From [Limnothrix rosea] IAM M-220 (lineage in GTDB: Bacteria; Cyanobacteriota; Cyanobacteriia; Cyanobacteriales; MRBY01): a stretch of DNA of 64,000 nt. The translations under genes and the position numbers were made by a program. The notes beneath the pieces were generated by a model. It saw only the letters and a program-made list of their open reading frames with translations, was not told the origin of the DNA and searched no databases. The stretch is from positions 52,837 to 116,836 of the forward strand of contig NZ_MRBY01000010.1 in NCBI RefSeq assembly GCF_001904615.1. The letters are read 5' to 3'. Shown in pieces: positions 26,958 through 35,919 of this stretch (positions within the stretch are counted from its first letter, which is position 1; each line of letters opens with the position of its first letter).

Positions 26958-28631
26958 GTGGGTTATTTTTTCGGGCAAAGCGTTTTTGGGAAAAAGGTGG
27001 GCGATCGCCCCTTTTCATTAATGTTGGCGTTGATGTTGGTGGGGGGGCAAATCTTTGCCGGTTGTTCTAGGGGGCCTCAAGTAGAAACTGGCGTTCCTGC
27101 CCCAGAAGGCGATGTCGCCGTAATGGAATCAGCCCAAGCACCCATGCCAACCGCTGCTGCACCCGATGCAGAGTTAGCGCCGCCTCTCGAACCTTCCCAA
27201 GAAAGAGATTTGAGTCAAGAAGATTACAACCTCATCGAAGACAATCCATTCTTCCTTGCCCAAACTGAACCACTGTCCACCTTTGCCATTGATGTCGATA
27301 CTGCCGCCTATAGTAATGTGCGCCGTTTCCTGAATGATGGTATGTTGCCGCCGCCCGACGCGGTGCGCATCGAAGAATTGATTAATTATTTCAGCTATGA
27401 CTACGCCGAACCGACTGGCGATCGCCCCTTTGCCATTAATACCGAAGTCGCAACAGCACCATGGCAACCGGCACACCGTTTGGTGCGTATTGGATTACAA
27501 GGCGAAAAAATTGACAGCGAAGCCTTACCGCCAAATAATTTAGTCTTTTTGTTCGACGTGTCCGGCTCGATGAATGACCCGGACAAATTGCCGCTCTTAA
27601 AATCGGGTTTTCGCTTACTCATTAACGAATTGCGCCCAGAAGATCGCATCTCCATCGTGGTCTACGCCGGAGCCGCCGGATTGGTTTTACCACCAACCTC
27701 TGGTGCTGAGAAAGACACGATTTTAGCAGCCCTCGAAAAATTAGAAGCAGGCGGTTCGACAGCAGGGGGCGAAGGAATTGAGTTGGCTTACGAGCAAGCG
27801 GCGGAGAATTTTATCAAAGACGGTAATAACCGCGTCATTTTGGCAACAGACGGTGACTTTAATGTTGGTATGTCCAATGATGCAGCGTTAGTTCGATTAA
27901 TCGAAGAGAAGCGAGAACAGGATATTTTTCTCACGGTTTTGGGCTTTGGGTCGGGTAATCTCAAGGACGCAAAAATGGAACAACTCGCCAACAATGGCAA
28001 CGGTAACTATGCCTATATCGACAGCATTCTCGAAGCGAAAAAAGTCCTTGTAACCGAGATGGGCGGCACGTTGCTGACCCTCGCGAAAGACGTAAAAATT
28101 CAGGTGGAATTTAACCCCAATGTGGTGCAGGCGTATCGATTGATTGGCTACGAAAATCGCTTATTAGCCGCCCAAGATTTTAATGATGATACAAAAGATG
28201 CTGGCGAACTCGGTGCTGGTCATCAGGTGACAGCGCTCTATGAGGTTGTGCCTGTCGGTGTAGATTCGCCGATCGCCTTACCGGAAGTAGACGCTCTGAA
28301 ATATCAAGAAACTGCTGCAACAACTTCTGATTTTAGTGGTGAATTAATGCAACTAAAATTGCGCTACAAACAACCCACGGGCGATGAGTCGCAGCTAATT
28401 ACGACGGCGATCGCCAACCAGACCCAATCATGGCAAGAAACATCTGATAATTTCAAATTTGCAGCGGCAGTGGCCGAATTTGGCATGTTATTGCGGGAGT
28501 CGGAATATCGTGGCGAGAGTAATTTTGATCAAGTAATCGAGCTGGCTCAGTCTGCAAAAGGCTCTGATCTTGAGGGCTATCGCAGTGAATTTATCCAACT
28601 CGCCAGAACAGCTCAAGCCTTGAAATTTTAA
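26958..28631 (+). CDS. VWA-domain lipoprotein, YfbK-like
   Basis: This 557-aa protein starts at GTG. A lipoprotein signal peptide ends at the lipobox IFAGC (Cys near residue 36), then an Ala/Pro-rich linker. Residues about 100-160 match the YfbK N-terminal domain (LSTFAIDVDTAAYSNVRRFL). The von Willebrand factor A domain follows (about 195-370) with MIDAS motif FDVSGSMNDPDK and ILATDGDFNVG. The rest fits the C-terminal DUF3520 domain. Members are predicted surface or periplasmic metal-dependent binding proteins of unknown partner. The MscS-type gene 150 bp downstream could be linked, but this is not shown. Confidence 0.85.
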   Translation: MGYFFGQSVFGKKVGDRPFSLMLALMLVGGQIFAGCSRGPQVETGVPAPEGDVAVMESAQAPMPTAAAPDAELAPPLEPSQERDLSQEDYNLIEDNPFFLAQTEPLSTFAIDVDTAAYSNVRRFLNDGMLPPPDAVRIEELINYFSYDYAEPTGDRPFAINTEVATAPWQPAHRLVRIGLQGEKIDSEALPPNNLVFLFDVSGSMNDPDKLPLLKSGFRLLINELRPEDRISIVVYAGAAGLVLPPTSGAEKDTILAALEKLEAGGSTAGGEGIELAYEQAAENFIKDGNNRVILATDGDFNVGMSNDAALVRLIEEKREQDIFLTVLGFGSGNLKDAKMEQLANNGNGNYAYIDSILEAKKVLVTEMGGTLLTLAKDVKIQVEFNPNVVQAYRLIGYENRLLAAQDFNDDTKDAGELGAGHQVTALYEVVPVGVDSPIALPEVDALKYQETAATTSDFSGELMQLKLRYKQPTGDESQLITTAIANQTQSWQETSDNFKFAAAVAEFGMLLRESEYRGESNFDQVIELAQSAKGSDLEGYRSEFIQLARTAQALKF

Positions 28632-28783
28632 AGCTTTGGTTGCCCATGGTGAAGTCCTAGGGAGTGCAGTCTCGGAAATGCCCATAGATTTATATTTTTA
28701 TTGCCTAAAATCCTGACTATGACAAAATCCGAGGCGATCGCCTTATCGTGATGATGATGGCTTAATCGACGTGACCAATATCT

Positions 28784-30475
28784 ATGGCTAAGTTCTGGCG
28801 ACGGTTTTTTCTGGCATTCTGCGCCTGCGTGCTCTGTTGGCAAATGGCGGCGATCGCCCAACCAATTGTTGAACCATTAATCACCTCAGAAACAGTTAAA
28901 GCCGAAACATTGCAAGGCGCTCCTGTTGTCCTCGGCGACAGCGAATTATTTCGGATTGAAGCACGCATTGCCTCCTTTGACCCCGAATTTCGCGCAAAAG
29001 TCATTTCAGAACGGCTGTTAGAGTTTGCCAAAAATGAAGAACTAAATGTTGATTACTTGCAAGTTATTGATAACGAAGAAACGAAAACATCTGACGTTTT
29101 AGTTGGGACAACCTTGCTGGCAACCCTAGCCGATGTTGATGCCGTTGCTGCTGGCACACCACGATATGAATTGGCGAAAGAATATCAAAATATTATTCGA
29201 GATGAAATCCTCAAATATCGAGCCGCTTTTAGTCTACAAAATATTTTTTTAGGTATTGCCTATACGATTATTTCTAGCATTATCCTACTGCTTTGTTTTT
29301 TAGCGATAAATTCATCGTTACCCCGTGTACATCGGTATTTAAGACATTGTCAACATACTTGGATTCCCGCCTTTAAAATCTTTGGTATTGAGCTTTTATC
29401 TTCTAAGCGGGTTGTTGATTTAATTCTTGAGTTAATTAAGATTTCACGGTTAACAATATGGCTCACTCTCATTTATATTTACGGCAACTTAGTACTGAGT
29501 TTTTTCCCTTGGACACAGGGATTTGCCCGGCGTTTATTTGGTTATGCTAGCAGTGCTGTTTTTACCTTTTTTAGGGCTGGCGTTAATTATTTGCCAAACC
29601 TCTTTTTTATTGCTGTCATTATTTTTGTAACATCATATACTCTAAAAATTTGTCGGTTCTTTTTTAGGGAAATTGAAAAAGGAAAAATCACGATTCAAGG
29701 CTTTTATCCAGAGTGGGCAATTCCAACCTATAAGCTCGTGCAATTTCTCGTTTTAGCCTTTGCCGCAATTGTGGCATTCCCCTATCTCCCCGGCGCTGAA
29801 ACGCCTGCTTTTCAAGGGATTTCGATTTTCTTGGGTTTACTTTTATCTTTGGGTTCCACCGCTGCTGTGGCGAATGTCGTCGCCGGAACCATCATGACTT
29901 ACACTCGCGCTTTTCGCATCGGCGATCGCATCCAAATTGGTGACACGAAAGGTGATGTTTTAGCAAAAACATTACTAGTTACTAGAATTCGTACCTTAAA
30001 AAATGAGGTAATTACAATCCCAAACTCAGCAGTTTTAAGTAGTCATATTGTGAACTATAGCGAAGGGATAAATGACCCGGAAACACCTCCCTTAATTCTG
30101 CATACAACGATCACCCTTGGTTATGATGTGCCCTGGCGCAAAGTCCATGAGGTTCTCTTAGACGCAGTGGCAGTAACGCAAAATACTTTGTTAACGCCAA
30201 AACCGTTTATTTTGCAGACAAGTTTAGATGATTTTTATGTGAGCTATGAGATTAATGCCTACACTGATAAACCAAAGTTAATGCCCGAAACCTATTCAAA
30301 TTTACATAAAAATATTCAAGACAAGTGTAATGGGGCTGATATTGAAATTTTATCTCCCCATTACCGTGCTGCCCGTGATGGCAATCAAAGTACAATTCCT
30401 GCTCAGTATTTACCGGAAGATTATGAGCCACCAAATTTTCGAGTCACTAATTTTCCACCACAAAAAAATGAGTAG
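28784..30475 (+). CDS. MscS-type mechanosensitive channel family protein
   Basis: This 563-aa membrane protein has a signal-like N terminus (residues 1-25, ending IAQPIV). A periplasmic region (about 30-150) precedes several membrane helices (about 160-365). The pore-lining TM3 and beta domain are visible in GSTAAVANVVAGTIMTYTRA, then FRIGDRIQIGD and NEVITIPNSAVLSSHIVNYS. The Gly/Ala-rich pore helix and the NSxVLSS signature are MscS hallmarks. The C-terminal domain continues to residue 563. Such channels open on hypo-osmotic stress. The family has several paralogues in cyanobacteria. Confidence 0.88.
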   Translation: MAKFWRRFFLAFCACVLCWQMAAIAQPIVEPLITSETVKAETLQGAPVVLGDSELFRIEARIASFDPEFRAKVISERLLEFAKNEELNVDYLQVIDNEETKTSDVLVGTTLLATLADVDAVAAGTPRYELAKEYQNIIRDEILKYRAAFSLQNIFLGIAYTIISSIILLLCFLAINSSLPRVHRYLRHCQHTWIPAFKIFGIELLSSKRVVDLILELIKISRLTIWLTLIYIYGNLVLSFFPWTQGFARRLFGYASSAVFTFFRAGVNYLPNLFFIAVIIFVTSYTLKICRFFFREIEKGKITIQGFYPEWAIPTYKLVQFLVLAFAAIVAFPYLPGAETPAFQGISIFLGLLLSLGSTAAVANVVAGTIMTYTRAFRIGDRIQIGDTKGDVLAKTLLVTRIRTLKNEVITIPNSAVLSSHIVNYSEGINDPETPPLILHTTITLGYDVPWRKVHEVLLDAVAVTQNTLLTPKPFILQTSLDDFYVSYEINAYTDKPKLMPETYSNLHKNIQDKCNGADIEILSPHYRAARDGNQSTIPAQYLPEDYEPPNFRVTNFPPQKNE

Positions 30476-30482
30476 GTTCTTA

Positions 30483-31280
30483 TTATTTTGATGGCGTTTT
30501 TTCTTGGGTTTTTAGCCAAGTTTGTATGGCGGCGATCGCCTCTTCTTTGTCTTCTAATTCTTGATAGTTTGAATGTTTAATTAGCCGAGCATAGGCTTGG
30601 GATTGGGCGAGCTGACTGGGTGAGTCGTCCGGTGTAGAGAGAATTAATGTGGGGGCGGTTAATTGAGCCAGTTGATAGTTTAAATATTCAGATTTTAATC
30701 TTGCGCCACTACGAAATAAAAGCTTGCAAGTGCCGGGCGATCGCCGCAGGGTTTTGCGATGCTCAAAGGCATTTTTTATTTTCTTCTTTAAGCCTAAAAG
30801 CGGTGCAATGGGCGATATCAGTTTCAGGAACCACGGCACAAGCGGTAATGGCGAAACCAAACATTTTTCCCAGAAATAGCTCGGATTTTTGTCTGTTTCT
30901 ACACCGAGGGGCGATCGCAAAATTAGTCCTTTAATTTGCTCTGGATGATTGAGGGCGTAACGTGCTGCAACCCATGCACCAAGACCATCACCGACGAGGT
31001 AAAACTGTTTGAGGCGAATATTTTCAAACAACTCTGCAAGAACTTCACTTTCCCACTGGATGGAATAGGGCGCTGGTGGGCGTTCCGAATCGCCAAATCC
31101 TAGCAAATCTGGCGCAAAACAGTGGAATTTTTGCCCTAAAACTTCAAAATGCTCTGACCATTGGGAGCTTTCGCGGCATGCCCCATGGATAAAGATGACG
31201 GCTTCCCCTTGACCTGTTTCTCGCCAAAAAATTTGTCCTTGGCTTAGTTTTAAGCGAGAATTGCGAACGACGCAGACCAT
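30483..31280 (-). CDS. alpha/beta-hydrolase fold protein lacking catalytic residues
   Basis: This 265-aa protein has the fold landmarks: the oxyanion-hole region IFIHGACRESSQW near residue 30, and PDLLGFGDSERP near 58. In the nucleophile elbow LVGDGLGAW the normal Ser of GxSxG is Gly99 and the preceding residue is Asp98. Near the C terminus, where the catalytic His is expected, ELEDKEEAIAAI has no His. It therefore looks non-catalytic, or catalytic by an unusual route. It ends 8 bp from the convergent MscS-type gene. Confidence 0.75.
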   Translation of the reverse strand: MVCVVRNSRLKLSQGQIFWRETGQGEAVIFIHGACRESSQWSEHFEVLGQKFHCFAPDLLGFGDSERPPAPYSIQWESEVLAELFENIRLKQFYLVGDGLGAWVAARYALNHPEQIKGLILRSPLGVETDKNPSYFWEKCLVSPLPLVPWFLKLISPIAPLLGLKKKIKNAFEHRKTLRRSPGTCKLLFRSGARLKSEYLNYQLAQLTAPTLILSTPDDSPSQLAQSQAYARLIKHSNYQELEDKEEAIAAIQTWLKTQEKTPSK

Positions 31281-31310
31281 AGAGGTTTCAGGGGAAGTAA
31301 AAGAAAAAAG

Positions 31311-31766
31311 TTAGGCAACAACGGTTTTTCCGTCAAGATAATCGCGCAAGATTTGGGCGTGATCGTGGCTGAGATTATTTTGGGGGATGGCAGACGGCTC
31401 AAAGGGTTTGACCTCTAAAATTTCGTCGAAATCCTGAATTTTTGTGCTAGTAGGGGCTACCGCAACGGCGATCGCCACACTCACAGCATGGAAGCGGGGA
31501 TCTCGCCCCAAACTAGAATACACTCCCACGAGACGCGAAACGTTTGTCAGCTCAAATCCCGTTTCTTCGAGTAGCTCCCGGCGAGAACAGCGAGTTAAAT
31601 CTTCTCCCCAATCGAGCATGCCACCCGGTAAACTCCATTGCCCAGTATCGCGGCGACGGGCGAGGAGAATCTGACCATCTGGTAAAACGGGGATCATCGT
31701 TGTGCCCACAAGGGGGCGACGTAAAATAAGTTTGAGGCCTGCTGCAATAAAGCGCCAAATATTCAT
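31311..31766 (-). CDS. Nudix hydrolase
   Basis: The protein is about 151 aa from the ATG at 31766 (a TTG at 31781 is possible). The Nudix box GX5EX7REUXEEXGU is complete: GGMLDWGEDLTRCSRRELL followed by EETGF. The preceding GQILLARRRDTGQWSLPGG is typical. Substrates of such enzymes are nucleoside diphosphates linked to another group, but which one is unclear. It is divergent from the 2H phosphoesterase gene, with about 35 bp between the two starts. Confidence 0.88.
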   Translation of the reverse strand: MNIWRFIAAGLKLILRRPLVGTTMIPVLPDGQILLARRRDTGQWSLPGGMLDWGEDLTRCSRRELLEETGFELTNVSRLVGVYSSLGRDPRFHAVSVAIAVAVAPTSTKIQDFDEILEVKPFEPSAIPQNNLSHDHAQILRDYLDGKTVVA

Positions 31767-31801
31767 TGATTTTTCTGCCAATCGCTACAGCTAAAGGGGT
31801 T

Positions 31802-32353
31802 ATGGGTAAAAGTTTATACTTCGTTGCGCTACTTCTGCCGCCTGATATCGCGGCGATCGCCACCCAGTGGAAACAATATTGCGCGGATCATTTTGACACG
31901 AAAAAAGCCTTTAATTCTCCGCCCCATATCACTTTGCAACCACCCTTCAAGGTTCATGATCGCGACCGTGACCTACTCATGGGTGTCCTAACCAAATTCG
32001 CGACGGATTCTCCAAATATTCCGGTCAAGTTAGACGGTTTTAACTGTTTTAAACCGAGGGTAATTTATATTGATGTGTTAAAGACGAATGAATTATTGAT
32101 GATTCAAGAGCGATTAAAAAGAGAATTTATTGAGAGATTAGAGATTAGAGATGAACGGTATGGCGATCGCCCTTTTTGTCCCCATGCAACCATTGCATTT
32201 AAGGATTTGAGTAAAGCTAATTTTTACCGCGCTTGGCAAGAATTTCAAAATAAGCCTTTGCACCACGAATTTGTTGTCCCCGAACTCACTTTACTCAAAC
32301 ATAATGGTCGAGTGTGGGAAGTCGATACAACTTTTTTATTCGAAAATAGCTGA
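31802..32353 (+). CDS. 2'-5' RNA ligase family (2H phosphoesterase) protein
   Basis: The 183-aa protein starts MGKSLYFVALLLPPD at ATG 31802, preceded by AAAGGGG. A TTG at 31766 would overlap the divergent gene's start. Two HxT motifs define the family: HITLQPPFKV near residue 41 and HATIAFKDLSK near 131. The two His-Thr pairs form the active site that acts on 2',3'-cyclic phosphates or 2'-5' linkages. No RNA-processing neighbour is present, so the substrate is unknown. Confidence 0.85.
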   Translation: MGKSLYFVALLLPPDIAAIATQWKQYCADHFDTKKAFNSPPHITLQPPFKVHDRDRDLLMGVLTKFATDSPNIPVKLDGFNCFKPRVIYIDVLKTNELLMIQERLKREFIERLEIRDERYGDRPFCPHATIAFKDLSKANFYRAWQEFQNKPLHHEFVVPELTLLKHNGRVWEVDTTFLFENS

Positions 32354-32365
32354 CATATCGGAGTT

Positions 32366-32474
32366 ATAGTCTTTGTAATTAAGCCTGAGACGTTCGATCC
32401 CCCTAAAGTCCTCTGATCAAGGGAAACTTGAGGCTATCCATTATTTCATAGTCAACTGAAATGACTATACGTCT
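32366..32474. repeat. small inverted-repeat element with a cyanobacterial CCCCCTAAA core
   Basis: TATAGTC near 32373 and its inverse GACTAT near 32463-32468 bound a core GATCCCCCTAAAGTCC...AAGGGAAACTTGAGG. The core resembles the widespread cyanobacterial repeat CCCCCTAAATCCCCC/GGGGGACTT in degenerate form. At the right end ATAGTCA and TGACTAT also form a local hairpin. It has no coding capacity and fills the gap between two convergent genes. Confidence 0.45.
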
Positions 32475-32482
32475 TTGTATTG

Positions 32483-32833
32483 TCAGGACTTCCAATCAAC
32501 AATCACTTGGTAATTGGCTAAATCATCTGCACCCAGAAGCGTCATTTTTTTCAATTTAAATTTGACAAACCCTTTGAGAATCTGCCCATCAGCCCGACGC
32601 GCAGTGATCTGGAAAGTCGGCGCAGATCGACTCTGTACCCTCCAGCGATTGCGTTTATTCTTGTAGATAACTTTGTATTGGGCTTTGATGAGTTGCAGCG
32701 ATGTTCGTTGTGCCCAAGTTTTTACCAAGGGCAGATAAAAAGCTCGGTTGATAATGCCCACAAGGTAGACGCAGAATGCCAGCATCACAATCGTTGCCAC
32801 AATAATAAGTACAGCCTTTAAAAAAACTAGCAT
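32483..32833 (-). CDS. hypothetical single-helix membrane protein
   Basis: The 116-aa protein starts MLVFLKAVLIIVATIVMLAF. One membrane helix (about 4-28) precedes a basic soluble part with KAQYKVIYKNKRNRWRVQ and a beta-rich tail. I do not recognise a family. It lies leftward, 72 bp past the start of the two-component operon's last gene is not its upstream neighbour in transcription order with any tight coupling, so it may have its own promoter. Confidence 0.55.
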   Translation of the reverse strand: MLVFLKAVLIIVATIVMLAFCVYLVGIINRAFYLPLVKTWAQRTSLQLIKAQYKVIYKNKRNRWRVQSRSAPTFQITARRADGQILKGFVKFKLKKMTLLGADDLANYQVIVDWKS

Positions 32834-32905
32834 TGCTCGGATTGGGGATGGATTGATTGGTTAATAAGATCGATGGGCGATCGCCTTTTTCTTCGTCTTT
32901 GAATC

Positions 32906-33586
32906 CTAATCCTTTAAAACGTAACCAACACCGCGCACAGTATGAATCAAACGAGACTCGTCTTCTGCCTCTAGTTTCAGCCGTAAATAACGCACATAGA
33001 CTTCAATGACATTGGAGTCACCCATCGTTTCGTCATAACCCCAAACCCGCTCTAAAATTTGATTCCGCGTTAAAACCTGCTTGGCATGGGACAACAAATA
33101 TTCCAGCAAATCGTATTCTTTTACGGTTAGCTCAATCAGGCGATCGCCCCGGTAGATTTCGCGAGTCGTGCGATTAAGCCTGAGATCATCAAACCGTAAA
33201 ACTTCCTTTTCGTCCGATTGATTACGACGCAAATGGGCGCGCACCCGTGCCAACAGCTCCTCAATACTAAAAGGCTTCACCACATAATCATCCGCCCCAG
33301 CATCCAGACCCTGCACCCGATCCTGAATTTCATCCTTCGCCGTCAACATAATTACGGGTAACTCTGCCCCCGTTGCCCGCAACCGCCGACAAACCTCAAC
33401 CCCCGTCATACCCGGCAACATCCAGTCGAGCAAAATCAAATCTGGTATATTTTCCCGCGCCGCCATTAACCCACTCAGACCATCCTTGGCAACAGTAACG
33501 CCATAGCCTTCACTACTAAGTTCGAGTTCGAGAAAACGCGCCAAATTATCGTCGTCTTCAATGAGGAGGAGTTTGTGATCGGTCAT
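32906..33586 (-). CDS. OmpR-family response regulator of a two-component system
   Basis: The 226-aa protein has a receiver domain with acidic EDDD at 10-13, phospho-acceptor Asp54 in LILLDWMLPG, LTAKDE and VVKPFS, then a winged-helix DNA-binding domain (about 130-225) ending LIHTVRGVGYVLKD. Its ATG overlaps the kinase stop codon by 4 bp, so the two are translationally coupled with the kinase first. The signal sensed and target genes cannot be told from sequence. Confidence 0.93.
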   Translation of the reverse strand: MTDHKLLLIEDDDNLARFLELELSSEGYGVTVAKDGLSGLMAARENIPDLILLDWMLPGMTGVEVCRRLRATGAELPVIMLTAKDEIQDRVQGLDAGADDYVVKPFSIEELLARVRAHLRRNQSDEKEVLRFDDLRLNRTTREIYRGDRLIELTVKEYDLLEYLLSHAKQVLTRNQILERVWGYDETMGDSNVIEVYVRYLRLKLEAEDESRLIHTVRGVGYVLKD

Positions 33587-35028
33587 AATTTCTTCGTCTT
33601 GAGGGGAAGCGTCACGGTGAACGTACTGCCTTGGCTCGGTTGGGAGCTTACCGTAATGTTACCGCCCATTTGGGTGAGGAGAGTTTTAACAATTGCTAAC
33701 CCCAAACCAGACCCACCAGAGCGGGTACGGGCTTCGTCAGCGCGGTAGAATCGATCAAAAACTCTGGCTTGATCTACCAAGGGAATACCATCACCTTGAT
33801 CACGGATATCAACTTCGACGTAACGGGATAATTGCCGTAGCTCAACGGTAACAACGGTGTGGGCTGGCGAATATTTCAGGGCGTTATCAATGAGGTTAAT
33901 AAAAACCTGTTTGAGACGGTTGCGATCGCCGCAAATTTCCACCAGCTTTTGCATCCCGATCAGTTTAATCTCACGCTTAGAGATATTCATGGACATCGCG
34001 ACAATCTCTTCAAGGAGATCATTAAGAATAAATTGCGAAATATTAAGGTGCAGAAAACCACTTTCCGCCCGCGCCAAATCTAATAAATCCTGCAAAAGTT
34101 GGGTCGTCCGTTCCGCTTCCGATGCCGCCACCGTTAAAGCTTCCCGTTGAGGTTCCGTAAGATTATCGCCCCGCCGCAACAAACTCTGGATATAACCCTG
34201 CACAATCGTTAAAGGCGTACGCAGCTCGTGAGAAACATTACCCACCAATTGTCGTTGTTGCTCCCAAGTCTCCGATAGGCGCGCCAACATTAAATTACAA
34301 GCCTGAGCCAACTCCTCAACTTCTAAAGGAGCCGTTTGTAAGGTTAATTGAGCTTGATCAAGATTTTGAGGGGAGATTTCCCCCGCTAATTTGCTCATGT
34401 CCCGCAACGGTTGCAGCGATCGCCGAATATAGAAACTAATCCCAAAAATAGCAACAACAAGAGCAATAGCACTAATCATCAGCAGATTACGCACCAGCAT
34501 CACAAACATCGTTTGATCTTCAGTGATATCTTGGGCAATAATCACCATCCCCAGATTTTCCCCTTGCACAACTAGAGGCGTACTACAAAACACAAAATAG
34601 CGCCCCTGAAGCATCTGCACCTTTGGAAACAGAACATACTTCGGAATCTCGCCTAAAACCTGATTGACATCAATATCCGGGTAATTTTCTGGCGAAACAC
34701 TCGCCACAACTTGGTCGTTATTATCTGTCACCCGCAGCAGCACATTCCCCATCGACAGAAAATCAGTGGCCGGCTGTAAGCCACTACGCAAATCCTCAGA
34801 TTCTCGAAATCGCGCCACATCCTCTGGAAAGCGACCCGCAATGTATTCAATATTTTGCTTGTGGGTCATGATTAGGATCTGTTCCATACGCCAACTGAGC
34901 CAAAATACAGAACCCCCCAAACCCAACGCCGTAAAGCCGATGATCCCAGCGGTCAATCTGCCCCGTAGAGAACGTAATTGTACTTTTTCTACAAAAGGCT
35001 TTAATAAATTTGACCAACGTCGATACAT
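33583..35028 (-). CDS. sensor histidine kinase
   Basis: The 481-aa membrane kinase has two membrane helices (about 27-47 and 180-202) flanking a periplasmic sensor of about 130 residues. A HAMP region follows (RRSLQPLRDMSKLAGEI), then HisKA with the H-box NVSHELRTPLTIVQGY and the HATPase domain with N-box LIDNALKYSPAH, G1 IRDQGDGIPL and G2 SGGSGLGLAIVKTL. The extracytoplasmic part shows no known ligand domain. It is the first gene of an operon with the regulator at 32906. The intact motifs point to an active kinase. Confidence 0.93.
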   Translation of the reverse strand: MYRRWSNLLKPFVEKVQLRSLRGRLTAGIIGFTALGLGGSVFWLSWRMEQILIMTHKQNIEYIAGRFPEDVARFRESEDLRSGLQPATDFLSMGNVLLRVTDNNDQVVASVSPENYPDIDVNQVLGEIPKYVLFPKVQMLQGRYFVFCSTPLVVQGENLGMVIIAQDITEDQTMFVMLVRNLLMISAIALVVAIFGISFYIRRSLQPLRDMSKLAGEISPQNLDQAQLTLQTAPLEVEELAQACNLMLARLSETWEQQRQLVGNVSHELRTPLTIVQGYIQSLLRRGDNLTEPQREALTVAASEAERTTQLLQDLLDLARAESGFLHLNISQFILNDLLEEIVAMSMNISKREIKLIGMQKLVEICGDRNRLKQVFINLIDNALKYSPAHTVVTVELRQLSRYVEVDIRDQGDGIPLVDQARVFDRFYRADEARTRSGGSGLGLAIVKTLLTQMGGNITVSSQPSQGSTFTVTLPLKTKKL

Positions 35029-35084
35029 GACGAGTACGGGGGGTGAGGGGGGACTAAGCTGAATTTAAGCTTAGATGACCGGGC

Positions 35085-35321
35085 TTATTCTGCCGTTTCT
35101 TCACCTTCAGCGTTTTCTTCGCCTTCAGCGGGCATTTCTTCTTCGGTCATCTCTTCGGTCTCTTCGCCTTCAGCGGGCATTTCTTCCTCAGATGCTTCAG
35201 GGGCGGTCTCTTCAGTAGGAGTTTCTTCTACAGGCTCCTCAGGAGCACCACAAGCGCCGAGAAAACCAAGGGACAGAACGGAAGCGAGTGTTAGAAGTAC
35301 AAAACGTTTCATAGAAACCAT
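35085..35321 (-). CDS. small Glu-rich lipoprotein
   Basis: The product is 78 aa from ATG 35321, preceded by TTGAGGA; longer readings upstream are less likely. A signal peptide (MVSMKRFVLLTLASVLSLGF) ends at lipobox FLGAC. The mature part is almost entirely Glu, Pro, Ala and Thr, with EEMPAEGEE present twice. Function is unknown. The tail may be a disordered acidic spacer. It lies 57 bp downstream of the kinase start, on the same strand as the kinase operon. Confidence 0.7.
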   Translation of the reverse strand: MVSMKRFVLLTLASVLSLGFLGACGAPEEPVEETPTEETAPEASEEEMPAEGEETEEMTEEEMPAEGEENAEGEETAE

Positions 35322-35628
35322 TGCTTTATCCTCAAGTTGTTTAGGAGTGTGTTGAAACAGCTTGATTATAAAGATTTGAACAGGGCAATTTACCATCGTC
35401 AGACTTTTAATGCAAAAGGTTTGAACGATGGAGGAGTAGTTGATTAACATTGTTAATCTATTCTTTACCGTATTCTTTACTGAAAGTATTAGTTGCGAGA
35501 TTAGTTGTGAGTCTAAAACTTATGTTCAGTAGCTATCCAAAGGAGTAATAGCGGCTTCGGACAGGGAAGAAGGGCATTTGTCGCTGCCGCTGTACATTAT
35601 CTACCTAGAGATTAACGAAAGTAAGTGG
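35322..35628. other. intergenic region between two small lipoprotein genes
   Basis: About 300 bp separate the two leftward lipoprotein genes. They contain the promoter area of the Glu-rich lipoprotein and an inverted pair AGCGGC/GCCGCT near 35550-35593. No further gene is supported. Confidence 0.4.
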
Positions 35629-35919
35629 TTATTGCCCAGCACAGGGGTTTTCTTTTGCGGCGCAGGGATTTGCTTTGCCGGCGCAAGGATCTTCTTTTGC
35701 TGCACAAGGGTTGGCTTTGCCTGCACAAGGATCTTCTTTTGCTGCACAGGGATTTGCTTTGCCGGCGCAGGGGTCTGTTTTTCCAGCGCAGGGGTCTACG
35801 GTTTCGGTTTTGCTAGCGCAGGGGTTTTCTTTCGCGGCACAGGGATTAGCGCAAGCGCCTACTAAACCTAGTCCCATAACGGAGGCGATCGCCATCATCG
35901 AGAAATACTTAACCTTCAT
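35629..35919 (-). CDS. lipoprotein made of Cys-containing heptad repeats
   Basis: This 96-aa protein has a signal peptide ending at lipobox LVGAC (Cys near residue 23). The mature part is ten consecutive short units of the form [N/D]PCA[A/G/S]K plus one or a few residues, ending NPCAGQ, with one Cys each. At the DNA level neighbouring units form 42-bp near-perfect tandem repeats. Regularly spaced Cys and Lys suggest metal or thiol binding, or a cross-linked structure in the periplasm, but this is inference. I cannot place it in a named family. Confidence 0.8.
   Translation of the reverse strand: MKVKYFSMMAIASVMGLGLVGACANPCAAKENPCASKTETVDPCAGKTDPCAGKANPCAAKEDPCAGKANPCAAKEDPCAGKANPCAAKENPCAGQ

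Noticed and set aside
32385..32410. T-loop-like GTTCGATCCCC
   Set aside because: No acceptor or anticodon stem can be drawn; it belongs to the CCCCCTAAA repeat.
35629..35919. Possible CRISPR-like array
   Set aside because: The 42-bp repeats are contiguous and in frame with a lipoprotein; there are no unique spacers.
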